Shown here: in pieces, positions 1 to 5,754 of the stretch
Layout: every line of letters begins with the position of its first letter
How positions within the stretch are numbered: the stretch's first letter is position 1
DNA from: Deltaproteobacteria bacterium
GTDB taxonomy: Bacteria > Desulfobacterota > Anaeroferrophillalia > Anaeroferrophillales > Tharpellaceae
Length of the DNA: 5,770 nt
Assembly: GCA_013153415.1 (NCBI GenBank)
Contig: JAADEO010000122.1
Location: 1-5,770, forward strand
Direction: 5' to 3'
Translations under genes and position numbers: made by a program
Notes under the pieces: generated by a model
Seen by the model: only the letters and a program-made list of their open reading frames with translations
Database searches by the model: none
What the model was told of the DNA's origin: nothing

Positions 1-559
1 CGGCGGCTTTGCCGGCCCGGATGTCGATCCGGGTGTCACCGACGTAGACGGCCCGGCGGGGGTCGCTTCCCAGGCGGCGACAGCATTCGAGCAGAGGGTC
101 GGGAGCGGGGTTCTGTTTTGCGGTGTCGTCGGCGGTGATGATTTCGGCGAAATCGTCGAGAATCAGCGCTTGTGCCAGGGGCTTGAGTTTGGCCGGAAGA
201 TTGGCGGCCGGGGTCGAGGTGACGATCGCAGTCCGGCGGCCGCTTTTCACCAGTCGTTTGATGGTGACGGCCGCTCCGTCGAGGAGCTTGACTCGGCGTT
301 CGAACATCTTCGGTGCGATTTCCCGGGCGATGCCCCAGGCCTCGTCCTTGAGCTCGGGACGGGAGCCGAAAGCGGTTGTCGGAAAGAGCTTCTCCCAGAG
401 AAAGGTGCCGTTGCGGTTAGCCTGGCGGATTTCCGCCTCACTGACCGGTGGCAGTTCCAGCCTTTCCATCACCACCCGGACGATTTCGTAATAGATCCAG
501 GTCGAGTCGATCAGTGTTCCGTCGAGGTCGAACATCACCAGTTCGGTTTCGGGCTGCAT
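1..559 (-). CDS. HAD-superfamily hydrolase, phosphoglycolate phosphatase-like (3' end outside window)
   Basis: The reverse strand reads without a stop from an ATG at 559 to the window edge, giving 186 residues of an incomplete protein. All four HAD motifs are present. Motif I is FDLDGT, with nucleophile D11 and acid/base D13. Motif II is T114 in AIVTST. The motif III lysine is K148 in AKQNPAPDP, and motif IV is GDTRID with D175 and D179. The roughly 100 residues between motifs I and II fit a helical C1 cap, as in Gph, beta-phosphoglucomutase and FMN phosphatases. Such enzymes remove phosphate from small cytosolic metabolites through an aspartyl-phosphate intermediate and Mg2+. The start is supported by AAGGAG ten bases upstream. 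It is the last visible gene of the minus-strand operon, 20 bases after the riboflavin kinase-like gene. Family assignment is firm. The substrate cannot be read from the sequence: phosphoglycolate, FMN or another phosphate ester are all possible. Confidence 0.93.
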   Translation of the reverse strand, partial: MQPETELVMFDLDGTLIDSTWIYYEIVRVVMERLELPPVSEAEIRQANRNGTFLWEKLFPTTAFGSRPELKDEAWGIAREIAPKMFERRVKLLDGAAVTIKRLVKSGRRTAIVTSTPAANLPAKLKPLAQALILDDFAEIITADDTAKQNPAPDPLLECCRRLGSDPRRAVYVGDTRIDIRAGKAA

Positions 560-569
560 GAATTTCGGA

Positions 570-575
570 CTCCTT
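570..575 (-). promoter_or_regulatory. Ribosome binding site of the HAD hydrolase gene
   Basis: AAGGAG on the minus strand lies 10 bases before the ATG at 559, inside the 20-base gap after the upstream stop codon. It fixes the start of the HAD gene and indicates independent ribosome loading within the operon. Confidence 0.75.
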
Positions 576-579
576 ATTC

Positions 580-987
580 TCAGACTGGTCGAGGATTGTC
601 CTCGCAAGCGGTCAGGGATACTGTCACGGGGTCGTTTTCCTGACGCTTAAGAGCCTGGCGCAGATTGACCGGGGCCAGGATTTCGATGATTGCGGTATCA
701 TGAACCCTGACTTTTTCTTCCGGCACGATGACGGCCGCAGGCAGCCCTTCAACCGTTGCCGGCAGCACCCGGGCCGAGCAGAAAGCGGGATCGGGCGAGG
801 AGAGTTCGTAACCGTTCCGGCAGTTCGCGAGTCGTTCTCCCGCGGTTTTTTCGACAAGAAGGTTGAGGGTTCCGGGGGCGGGGGCGAACCCGAGCTTTGC
901 CCGGCACTGTTCAACGACCCAGTCGAGCCCGGTGAAAAAGGCTGCCTCGCCGCGGCCCGAGACGATGCGGCCGTTGAAACTATCCAT
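580..987 (-). CDS. ribK: CTP-dependent riboflavin kinase-like protein (RibK/DUF120 family)
   Basis: This 135-residue protein matches the archaeal-type riboflavin kinase fold from end to end, and the length equals that of the archaeal enzymes (about 130-136 aa). It shows the N-terminal GRIVSGRGEAAFF glycine loop (residues 6-18), the KLGFAPAPGTLNL segment (31-43) and the C-terminal IIEILAPVNLR signature (100-110). In characterised family members the Thr and Asn of GTLN (T40 and N42 here) bind Mg2+, and the enzyme phosphorylates riboflavin to FMN using CTP rather than ATP. The usual GEG of the glycine loop is GEA here (13-15), so activity is probable but not certain. I chose the ATG at 987, which overlaps the upstream stop by 8 bases (ATGGATAG). 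A TTG at 996 would add MKR and is less likely. The gene sits between an unknown gene and a HAD phosphatase. Most bacteria use the unrelated RibF, so this family is unusual in a bacterium. Confidence 0.88.
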   Translation of the reverse strand: MDSFNGRIVSGRGEAAFFTGLDWVVEQCRAKLGFAPAPGTLNLLVEKTAGERLANCRNGYELSSPDPAFCSARVLPATVEGLPAAVIVPEEKVRVHDTAIIEILAPVNLRQALKRQENDPVTVSLTACEDNPRPV

Positions 988-1321
988 CCTCTTCAAACCA
1001 TTTCCGCTTGTTGAAGTCGTCGGCCGAGACCGGCATCCTGCCGTCGCCCCGGATCAGGGCCTGGAGCCGCCCGATGCGTTCATCGTTTTCTCCGAGTGCC
1101 GCTTTCAGCGAAATCACAGCCCGGCCCAGAGTCCGGTCGAGGTCGGCCTGGAATTCGGCCAGAGCCTCAGCCGGTAGATGGTCGCGGGCCTGGCAGATAT
1201 TGTCGATCCAGGCAGTCAGGGCCGGCAGATCGAGTTCGTCCGGGCTTTGCTTTTTGTAGACATAGCCCTCCAGGGCTCCTACCGAAGCGGCGAACTGGTA
1301 GATTTTGGTATAGATATGCAT
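980..1321 (-). CDS. Conserved-looking hypothetical protein, 113 aa, first gene of the operon
   Basis: I do not recognise a family. The protein is soluble, with no signal peptide or membrane segment. It opens with MHIYTKIYQFAASVGALEGY, continues through a helix-rich acidic middle (residues about 28-92, many Ala, Leu, Glu and Asp), and ends in a charged tail containing NKRKWFEEDG. The stop codon overlaps the start of the riboflavin kinase-like gene by 8 bases, so translation of the two is probably coupled. That tight link is the best evidence that this is a real gene. The same frame stays open upstream to about 1552, but that stretch is rich in Arg, Lys and Pro, looks unlike coding sequence and reaches into the divergent promoter region. 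I therefore take the ATG at 1321. The ribosome binding site is weak (GAGAAA, about six bases upstream). A partner or accessory role to the flavin kinase is only a guess from position. Confidence 0.75.
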   Translation of the reverse strand: MHIYTKIYQFAASVGALEGYVYKKQSPDELDLPALTAWIDNICQARDHLPAEALAEFQADLDRTLGRAVISLKAALGENDERIGRLQALIRGDGRMPVSADDFNKRKWFEEDG

Positions 1322-1485
1322 GGCGATTTCTCGATTCCGGGTTGATTCTTCTGGTTGGTTTTTCTGATTACGGTGTTGAAAACCATGACTTTTGCCAGCC
1401 GCATAATTCAAGGAAACTCCCGGGTGTGTCGGAGGACGGAGATGCGGCAGGAAAGTGCAACCAAGCAACATTCTCTTTGTAGCAT

Positions 1486-1509
1486 ATCCGGAGATCTTTT
1501 TCACCGGAT
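1486..1509. repeat. Inverted repeat ATCCGG-N12-CCGGAT in the divergent intergenic region
   Basis: Two perfect 6-base arms (1486-1491 and 1504-1509) face each other across 12 bases. The centre lies about 40 bases upstream of the -35 box of the histidine kinase promoter. The geometry suits a dimeric regulator, but the arms are short and could arise by chance. The rest of the 285-bp gap (1322-1606) contains a pyrimidine-rich tract at about 1520-1537 and the kinase promoter. I found no convincing promoter for the minus-strand operon. Confidence 0.25.
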
Positions 1510-1538
1510 TTGTCTTCAGCCTTCTTCTTCTTTTCTCG

Positions 1539-1567
1539 TTGACATCGCTCAAGGCCGAAGCTAGAGT
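1539..1567 (+). promoter_or_regulatory. Sigma-70 promoter of the histidine kinase gene
   Basis: A perfect -35 box TTGACA (1539-1544) is followed after exactly 17 bases by TAGAGT (1562-1567), which matches four of six bases of the -10 consensus. Transcription would begin near 1574, leaving a leader of about 33 bases before the ATG at 1607. The pyrimidine-rich tract just upstream (CTTCTTCTTCTTTTCTC) may help but is not a clear UP element. Confidence 0.65.
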
Positions 1568-1606
1568 ACTGTTTTACCAAGCTTTTCGCACGGATTTTGT
1601 TTGCTC

Positions 1607-3232
1607 ATGTATAAGACATCCGAAAAATCATTCCCTGTTTTCTGGATTTTCATTCTCGCTTCCGGGGTGATCGCAGTCGCTTTCATCCATCTCGGGATCT
1701 GTTTGCAGCAACGACAAGTGGCTTCAGGACAGGCTTTGCTGGCGCGACGGATTCTGGTTTGTTTTGCATTAGGAGATGAAAAACGGGACGCCGGAGAGCA
1801 AAGTTCCGCCGTCAAGGATGCCGGCCGGGAGCGCGAAGACCGTGGCCAGTGCCGATGTAACTGGCGCTTGGAAGAGGGGATCAGGATGCTGCTGGAAGGT
1901 GGCCGGTATGCCGATTACGATATCGTTCCCCTGGAGGATCCCGAACTCGAGGGGCTGCTGGAAACGATGCGGGGGCTGCGGTCGGCAAGTAGCCTGGAAG
2001 CGGAACAGCTTTTTTGTCAAAAGGCCAGGACCTTGGCGGATTCCCTGGCTCTCAAAGTGGTAGTGGCCACCAGCCGGGTACAAAAGGCCTATTGGCTTCT
2101 CGGGATTGCAGCGGTATTCTTTTTTCTCGTCAATCTTCTTTTCTTCATCGCCTTCAACCTCAATTACCAGGAACTCGAAAAACATCTGATGATGCAGAAG
2201 CTCAAAGCCGAGCTCATGCAGAACTGGCCCGAGCCTCTTTTCCTGATCGACTCGACCTTCTCTCTTAAAATTATCAATAATCTGGCGGAGAAATACTTCG
2301 GCTCCCTGCCGATGTTGCGTTCCGGACCATATTTCGATCGCCTGTGTCACGACCCTGTCCTGCTGGAACGATTGCGAAAGGTTTTTGCCGAGATTGAAAT
2401 CTACGGCAACGAAAAACTTGCGATCGAACCGGAACGAGTGGTTCTCAGTCGGGGCGAGAATGAGCAGTATGAGGTTCTGATCTTCTGGTATCGGGTGATA
2501 CTGGCCGGCCAGGACTATCTTCTGGGGCGGATTCACGATGTCAGCGGCAGCTTTTTCGGGGATACGGAAACTTCTGCGACCCGCTACCTGCAGGGGCTGG
2601 CGGAAAAATTCTTCAAGGTTCAGGATGAAGAGCGGCATCTGCTGGCGGATGAGCTGCATGACGGTTTCTGCCAGGCTCTGGCGGTGTTGAAAATGCAGGT
2701 TTCCGGGGTTGAAAAACGAATCCAGGATGAAGAACTCAGGGCTGAATGCCGCAAGGTCAGGCAATACGTGGCCCAGATCATCGAGGATGTCAGGCGCCTG
2801 TCGCATGATCTCAGTCCGGTTATCCTCGATGATCTCGGTCTCAGCGAGGCCCTGGTTCATCTGGTCAATAATTTTACCGCGAGTCACAATATCAAGGCCT
2901 TGACTTCGGTTTCCGATCTGGACGACTATTTTTCCGAAAATGAAGCCCGCAACATCTACCGGATCGTGCAGGAGGCGATCAATAATGTCGGCAAGCATGC
3001 CAAGGCTTCACTGATGGTTCTGGAAGCGGAAGTCAAACCGGATGAGATCTCTTTTTCCATCCGCGATGACGGGGTCGGTTTCGAGGTCGAGACGGTACGT
3101 AACGAACCGGTCAAAGCCGGTATCGGACTGGCGAGCATGGTCCAGAGAGTCAGGCTTATGAAAGGCCGCTTTACGATCGTCAGCCAACCCGGCAAGGGAA
3201 CGGAGATCAGATTTTCCATTCCCAGGAAGTGA
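1607..3232 (+). CDS. Membrane sensor histidine kinase, NarX/NarL-type (HisKA_3), with PAS domain
   Basis: This 541-residue protein is an inner-membrane sensor that should phosphorylate the response regulator encoded next to it. Transmembrane helices lie at about 9-33 and 162-183 and enclose a periplasmic domain of about 128 residues. A short coiled-coil linker follows (186-203), then a PAS-like domain (about 203-313, starting near NWPEPLFLID). The dimerisation domain has the HisKA_3 motif DEERHLLADELHDG with phospho-accepting H351. The HATPase domain shows the N-box (E456, N460), the DDGVGF G1 box (487-492), GIGL (505-508) and GKGTEIRF (529-536). The periplasmic part, with its S-x-Q-x-L-L-A-R-R start, GG at 98-99 and EDPELEGLL, resembles PilJ/NarX four-helix sensor domains, which is a weak inference. 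It carries four cysteines (C52, C82, C84, C137). I start at the ATG at 1607. An in-frame TTG at 1601 is the alternative, and neither has a strong ribosome binding site. The signal is unknown. Confidence 0.95.
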   Translation: MYKTSEKSFPVFWIFILASGVIAVAFIHLGICLQQRQVASGQALLARRILVCFALGDEKRDAGEQSSAVKDAGREREDRGQCRCNWRLEEGIRMLLEGGRYADYDIVPLEDPELEGLLETMRGLRSASSLEAEQLFCQKARTLADSLALKVVVATSRVQKAYWLLGIAAVFFFLVNLLFFIAFNLNYQELEKHLMMQKLKAELMQNWPEPLFLIDSTFSLKIINNLAEKYFGSLPMLRSGPYFDRLCHDPVLLERLRKVFAEIEIYGNEKLAIEPERVVLSRGENEQYEVLIFWYRVILAGQDYLLGRIHDVSGSFFGDTETSATRYLQGLAEKFFKVQDEERHLLADELHDGFCQALAVLKMQVSGVEKRIQDEELRAECRKVRQYVAQIIEDVRRLSHDLSPVILDDLGLSEALVHLVNNFTASHNIKALTSVSDLDDYFSENEARNIYRIVQEAINNVGKHAKASLMVLEAEVKPDEISFSIRDDGVGFEVETVRNEPVKAGIGLASMVQRVRLMKGRFTIVSQPGKGTEIRFSIPRK

Positions 3233-3254
3233 TTTCGCCCCAGCTCGGCCGGGA

Positions 3255-3267
3255 TAACGAAGCGTTA
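3255..3267. promoter_or_regulatory. Dyad TAACG-AAG-CGTTA, possible operator of the response regulator promoter
   Basis: A perfect 5-base inverted repeat with a 3-base centre lies 8 bases upstream of the -35 box, centred near -50 relative to the expected transcription start. This is a usual position for activation by a LuxR/NarL-family dimer and would fit autoregulation. The arms are short, and the site could instead be a weak hairpin after the kinase gene. Confidence 0.3.
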
Positions 3268-3275
3268 GTAATTTC

Positions 3276-3304
3276 TTGAAAAAAAAGTTGAAACCAGATA
3301 TAAT
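3276..3304 (+). promoter_or_regulatory. Near-consensus sigma-70 promoter of the response regulator gene
   Basis: TTGAAA (3276-3281) and a perfect TATAAT (3299-3304) are separated by exactly 17 bases. Expected transcription start is about 3311, giving a leader of roughly 83 bases. This is the best promoter in the window and implies that the regulator is made independently of, and in excess over, its kinase. Confidence 0.8.
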
Positions 3305-3375
3305 CTCCATTCTTTGTCTGTCGTATGATTGGCTCGTCTGCCTCGGGTTGTTGATCAGGGCGAGAGGTAGCTGAA

Positions 3376-3390
3376 ATAACAAGGAGTTAT
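3376..3390 (+). promoter_or_regulatory. Ribosome binding site AAGGAG within a small hairpin (ATAAC-AAGGA-GTTAT)
   Basis: AAGGAG (3381-3386) lies seven bases before the ATG at 3394 and sets the start of the response regulator. It is flanked by a perfect 5-base inverted repeat (3376-3380 and 3386-3390) that would place AAGGA in the loop. The stem is AU-rich and probably unstable, so the ribosome binding site call is strong but the hairpin is marginal. Confidence 0.6.
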
Positions 3391-3393
3391 CAG

Positions 3394-4050
3394 ATGTTTA
3401 GAGATGACGGTGTTTGCAAGATAGTGCTTGCTGATGACCATGCCATGCTGCGGCAGGGGATCAGAAAGATCATTGAGGAAGAGGATAATCTCGAAGTTGT
3501 CGGAGAAGTCGGTGACGGGCTGGAATTGATCGAGTTTCTCAATAACAACCGGGCCAATATGGTTCTGCTCGATATTTCGATGCCCAATGTCCGCGGAATC
3601 GAAGTGATTTCGGAGATTCGCCGGGCCCAGCCCGGGGTCAAGGTGATCATGCTGACGATGCACAACAGCCGGGAATATCTCTACGCTGCGATCTCGGCCG
3701 GAGCCGACGGTTATCTGTTGAAAGAGAACAGTGATGACGAACTGCTTTCCGCCATCGACCAGGTGCTCAACGGTGAGACCTATGTCTCCTCCACTCTGGC
3801 GGCCGAGTTCTCCGAAGACTTGATGAAGTTCTACCGCAAGAACAAGAAACTGCCGTTCGAACATCTGACCAACCGCGAACGGGAGATCCTGAAGATGGTG
3901 GCCGAGGGCAAAACCAGCCGGGAAATCGGTGATCTGCTCTATATCAGCCTGCGGACGGTGGAGCACCACCGCGCCAATATCATGCGCAAGATGAAATTCC
4001 GTTCGGTCGCCGACCTGATCAAATACGCCCTGGACAAGGGGTATGTCTGA
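3394..4050 (+). CDS. NarL/FixJ-family response regulator
   Basis: This is a full-length 218-residue cytoplasmic transcription factor. The receiver domain (about 8-125) has the acidic pair D14 and D15, phospho-acceptor D60 in LLDISMP, the switch threonine T88 and the conserved lysine K110 in YLLKE. The LuxR-type helix-turn-helix occupies about 155-215, from LTNREREILKMVAEGKTSRE to ADLIKYAL, with recognition helix residues around S185-RTVEHH-N195. The cognate kinase is surely the HisKA_3 protein encoded immediately upstream, because HisKA_3 kinases pair with NarL-type regulators. The gene has its own near-consensus promoter and a strong AAGGAG seven bases before the ATG. A dyad beside that promoter may allow autoregulation. 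No residue needed for phosphorylation or DNA binding is missing. Its target genes cannot be deduced from this window; ahcY downstream is separated by a hairpin and is not an obvious target. Confidence 0.96.
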   Translation: MFRDDGVCKIVLADDHAMLRQGIRKIIEEEDNLEVVGEVGDGLELIEFLNNNRANMVLLDISMPNVRGIEVISEIRRAQPGVKVIMLTMHNSREYLYAAISAGADGYLLKENSDDELLSAIDQVLNGETYVSSTLAAEFSEDLMKFYRKNKKLPFEHLTNREREILKMVAEGKTSREIGDLLYISLRTVEHHRANIMRKMKFRSVADLIKYALDKGYV

Positions 4051-4090
4051 TCCGCGGAATAATTTCCGATCCGGAATCTGAAAATCCAGT

Positions 4091-4120
4091 GAGGGCACTC
4101 TTTACGGCAAGGGTGCCCTC
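4091..4120 (+). terminator. Hairpin between the response regulator and ahcY (probable terminator, weak U-tract)
   Basis: GAGGGCACTCTT (4091-4102) pairs with AAGGGTGCCCTC (4109-4120) around a 6-base loop TACGGC, giving 12 pairs with one G-U. It begins 41 bases after the response regulator stop. The bases after it (TGTATATGG) are only partly T-rich, so it may be an inefficient terminator, an RNA-stabilising hairpin or part of the ahcY leader. No clear ahcY promoter is visible. The best candidate, TTTACG-N16-TATATG at 4101-4128, overlaps the hairpin and is weak. Confidence 0.6.
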
Positions 4121-4170
4121 TGTATATGGAGGGGTGGGAGTTGCCTGCCTTTCGAATTGCCGAAGAAGAC

Positions 4171-4175
4171 GGGAG
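4171..4175 (+). promoter_or_regulatory. Ribosome binding site that sets the ahcY start
   Basis: GGGAG lies ten bases before the ATG at 4186. The alternative in-frame ATG at 4126 has no ribosome binding site and sits directly against the preceding hairpin, so the shorter start is preferred. Confidence 0.6.
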
Positions 4176-4185
4176 AAAACAGAAG

Positions 4186-5610
4186 ATGAGTATGACGATA
4201 GATCCTTTCGCCGAGCTTTCCTGCCTCGTGGCGGACCCCGGTCTGGCTGAATGGGGCCGCAAGGAGATCGAGATCGCCGAGCATGAAATGCCGGGTCTGA
4301 TGGCGATCCGGGAGAAGTATCAGTCGGAAAAGCCGCTCCAGGGAGCGCGGATCATGGGCTCGCTGCACATGACCATCCAGACCGCGGTCCTGATTGAGAC
4401 CCTTACCGCTTTAGGGGCCGAGGTCCGCTGGGCCTCGTGCAACATCTTTTCGACCCAGGACCATGCCGCCGCGGCAATCGCCGCCACCGGGGTGCCGGTT
4501 TTCGCCTGGAAAGGCGAGACCCTGAAAGATTACTGGGCCTGTACCTACCAGGCGCTCTCTTTTCCCGGCGGTAAGGGGCCGGATCTGATTGTCGATGACG
4601 GCGGTGATGCCACCCTGATGATGCATTTCGGGGCCCGGGCCGAGGCCGACCCCTCGATACTCGATGAGACCTTCGAATCCGAGGACGAGATCGAGCTGGT
4701 CGCCCTGCTCAAACAGGTGATCGTCAAGCGGCCGGGACTTTTCAGCCAGTGGGTTTCGGCGTGTCGCGGAGTTTCGGAAGAGACCACGACCGGGGTTCAT
4801 CGCCTCTATCAGATGATGGAGAAGGGTGAGCTCAAATTCCCGGCCTTCAACGTCAACGATTCGGTTACCAAGTCGAAATTCGACAATCTCTACGGCTGCC
4901 GCGAGTCTCTGGCCGATGGTATCAAGCGGGCCACCGACGTGATGGTCGCCGGCAAGAACGTGGTGATCTGCGGCTACGGCGATGTCGGCAAGGGCTGCGC
5001 CCAGTCGATGCGCGGTTTCGGGGCCCGGGTCCTGGTTACCGAAATCGATCCGATCTGCGCTCTCCAGGCCCTGATGGAGGGCTTCGAGGTGACGACCATG
5101 GAGGAGGCTCTGGCCGAAGGCGATATCTATGTCACCACTACCGGCAACAAGGACGTGATCACCGCTGAGCACATGGCCGGGATGAAGAATCAGGCCATCG
5201 TCTGCAATATCGGCCATTTCGATTCCGAGATCCAGATCGCCAAGCTCAATGCCTGGCCCGGAATCAAGAAAGAGGAAATCAAGCCCCAGGTCGACCGTTA
5301 CACCTTCCCCGACGGCCATCAAATCTTCGTGCTGGCCGAAGGACGGCTGGTCAACCTGGGTTGTGCCACCGGTCATCCCTCGTTTGTGATGTCGAACTCG
5401 TTCTCCAACCAGACCCTGGCTCAGATCGATCTCTGGCAGAATAGATACGAGGTCGGGGTCTACCGTCTGCCGAAAAAACTCGATGAAGCGGTGGCCCGTT
5501 TCCATATCGAAAAACTCGGAGCCAAGCTCACGGTTTTAACTAAGGAACAGGCCGACTACCTCGGTATCCCGGTCGAAGGACCCTATAAGCCGGAGCATTA
5601 CCGTTACTGA
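4186..5610 (+). CDS. ahcY: S-adenosylhomocysteine hydrolase (adenosylhomocysteinase)
   Basis: This 474-residue cytosolic enzyme reversibly splits S-adenosylhomocysteine into adenosine and homocysteine, relieving product inhibition of methyltransferases in the activated-methyl cycle. By alignment to the human enzyme, the substrate-site residues are D138 (in DDGGD), E199 (in SEETTTG), and K229 and D233 (in SVTKSKFDN). The Rossmann fold that holds the tightly bound NAD+ has GYGDVGKG at 263-270. The C-terminus, GPYKPEHYRY, is the conserved end that reaches into the neighbouring subunit of the tetramer. About 36 more residues than in the human protein separate D138 from E199 (ARAEADPSILDETFESED and following). 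This is the known insertion of the long bacterial/plant class. An ATG at 4192 is also in frame. The family is highly conserved and the call is secure. The gene looks monocistronic, and no other methionine-cycle gene is nearby. Confidence 0.98.
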   Translation: MSMTIDPFAELSCLVADPGLAEWGRKEIEIAEHEMPGLMAIREKYQSEKPLQGARIMGSLHMTIQTAVLIETLTALGAEVRWASCNIFSTQDHAAAAIAATGVPVFAWKGETLKDYWACTYQALSFPGGKGPDLIVDDGGDATLMMHFGARAEADPSILDETFESEDEIELVALLKQVIVKRPGLFSQWVSACRGVSEETTTGVHRLYQMMEKGELKFPAFNVNDSVTKSKFDNLYGCRESLADGIKRATDVMVAGKNVVICGYGDVGKGCAQSMRGFGARVLVTEIDPICALQALMEGFEVTTMEEALAEGDIYVTTTGNKDVITAEHMAGMKNQAIVCNIGHFDSEIQIAKLNAWPGIKKEEIKPQVDRYTFPDGHQIFVLAEGRLVNLGCATGHPSFVMSNSFSNQTLAQIDLWQNRYEVGVYRLPKKLDEAVARFHIEKLGAKLTVLTKEQADYLGIPVEGPYKPEHYRY

Positions 5611-5630
5611 GTTGTGATCGCATAAACAAA

Positions 5631-5662
5631 AAGGGGGAACGGCCGAAAAACCGTTCCCCCTT
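5631..5662. terminator. Shared (bidirectional) intrinsic terminator between ahcY and tRNA-Pro
   Basis: AAGGGGGAACGG (5631-5642) pairs perfectly with CCGTTCCCCCTT (5651-5662) around an 8-base loop. Read on the minus strand, the stem is followed by TTTTTGTTTATG, a good U-tract, so it is a strong terminator for the tRNA transcript. On the plus strand only TT and mixed sequence follow, so termination of ahcY (stop 20 bases upstream) may be less efficient. Confidence 0.85.
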
Positions 5663-5677
5663 GATCGGGATCTTTCA

Positions 5678-5754
5678 TGGTCGGGATGAGAGGATTTGAA
5701 CCTCCGACCCCTGCGTCCCGAACGCAGTGCTCTACCAGGCTGAGCCACATCCCG
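5678..5754 (-). tRNA. tRNA-Pro, anticodon CGG
   Basis: The reverse strand folds into a complete 77-base cloverleaf that includes an encoded CCA (5678-5680). The acceptor stem is CGGGATG with CATCCCG, the D arm GCTC-AGCCTGGTA-GAGC, and the anticodon stem CTGCG/CGCAG with loop TTCGGGA. The variable loop is GGGTC and the T arm GGAGG-TTCAAAT-CCTCT, with one G-U pair. Positions 34-36 (5720-5718) read CGG, decoding the proline codon CCG. The C1-G72 pair, A73 and G37 are all typical of bacterial proline tRNAs. It converges on ahcY and ends at the shared terminator. Only 16 bases of its upstream region are in the window, so its promoter or any preceding tRNA is not seen. Confidence 0.97.

Noticed and set aside
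123..643. Plus-strand frames over the HAD gene
   Set aside because: The minus strand carries all four HAD motifs in one uninterrupted frame, so the plus frames are shadows.
1330..1480. Sigma-54 or sigma-70 promoter for the minus-strand operon
   Set aside because: Candidates such as TGGCA-N-ATGG or TTGAAT-17-TCATGG match too poorly to be called.
1322..1552. Upstream in-frame extension of the 113-aa unknown protein to 190 aa
   Set aside because: The extension is Arg/Lys/Pro-rich, lacks a ribosome binding site and runs into the divergent promoter region.
1769..2998. Long open frame (409 codons) antisense to the histidine kinase
   Set aside because: The plus strand encodes unmistakable kinase motifs here. 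The antisense frame is a by-product of codon bias and its translation resembles no family.
3355..4098. 247-codon antisense frame over the response regulator
   Set aside because: The regulator's receiver and helix-turn-helix motifs are complete on the plus strand, and the antisense frame has no recognisable domain.
4126..4185. Longer ahcY start adding 20 residues
   Set aside because: There is no ribosome binding site before 4126 and it abuts a hairpin. GGGAG correctly placed before 4186 and family N-termini favour the shorter form.
4051..4185. SAH riboswitch upstream of ahcY
   Set aside because: I could not match the conserved core or pairing of the known SAH riboswitch. Only simple hairpins are seen.
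4411..5505. Long open frame (364 codons) antisense to ahcY
   Set aside because: It lies wholly inside the highly conserved ahcY coding sequence, and the translation is rich in Gly, His and Asp repeats typical of a shadow frame.
5536..5748. 70-codon minus-strand frame starting MAQPGRALRSGRRGRRFKSS
   Set aside because: This is the well-known false protein produced by translating a tRNA gene. It overlaps tRNA-Pro.
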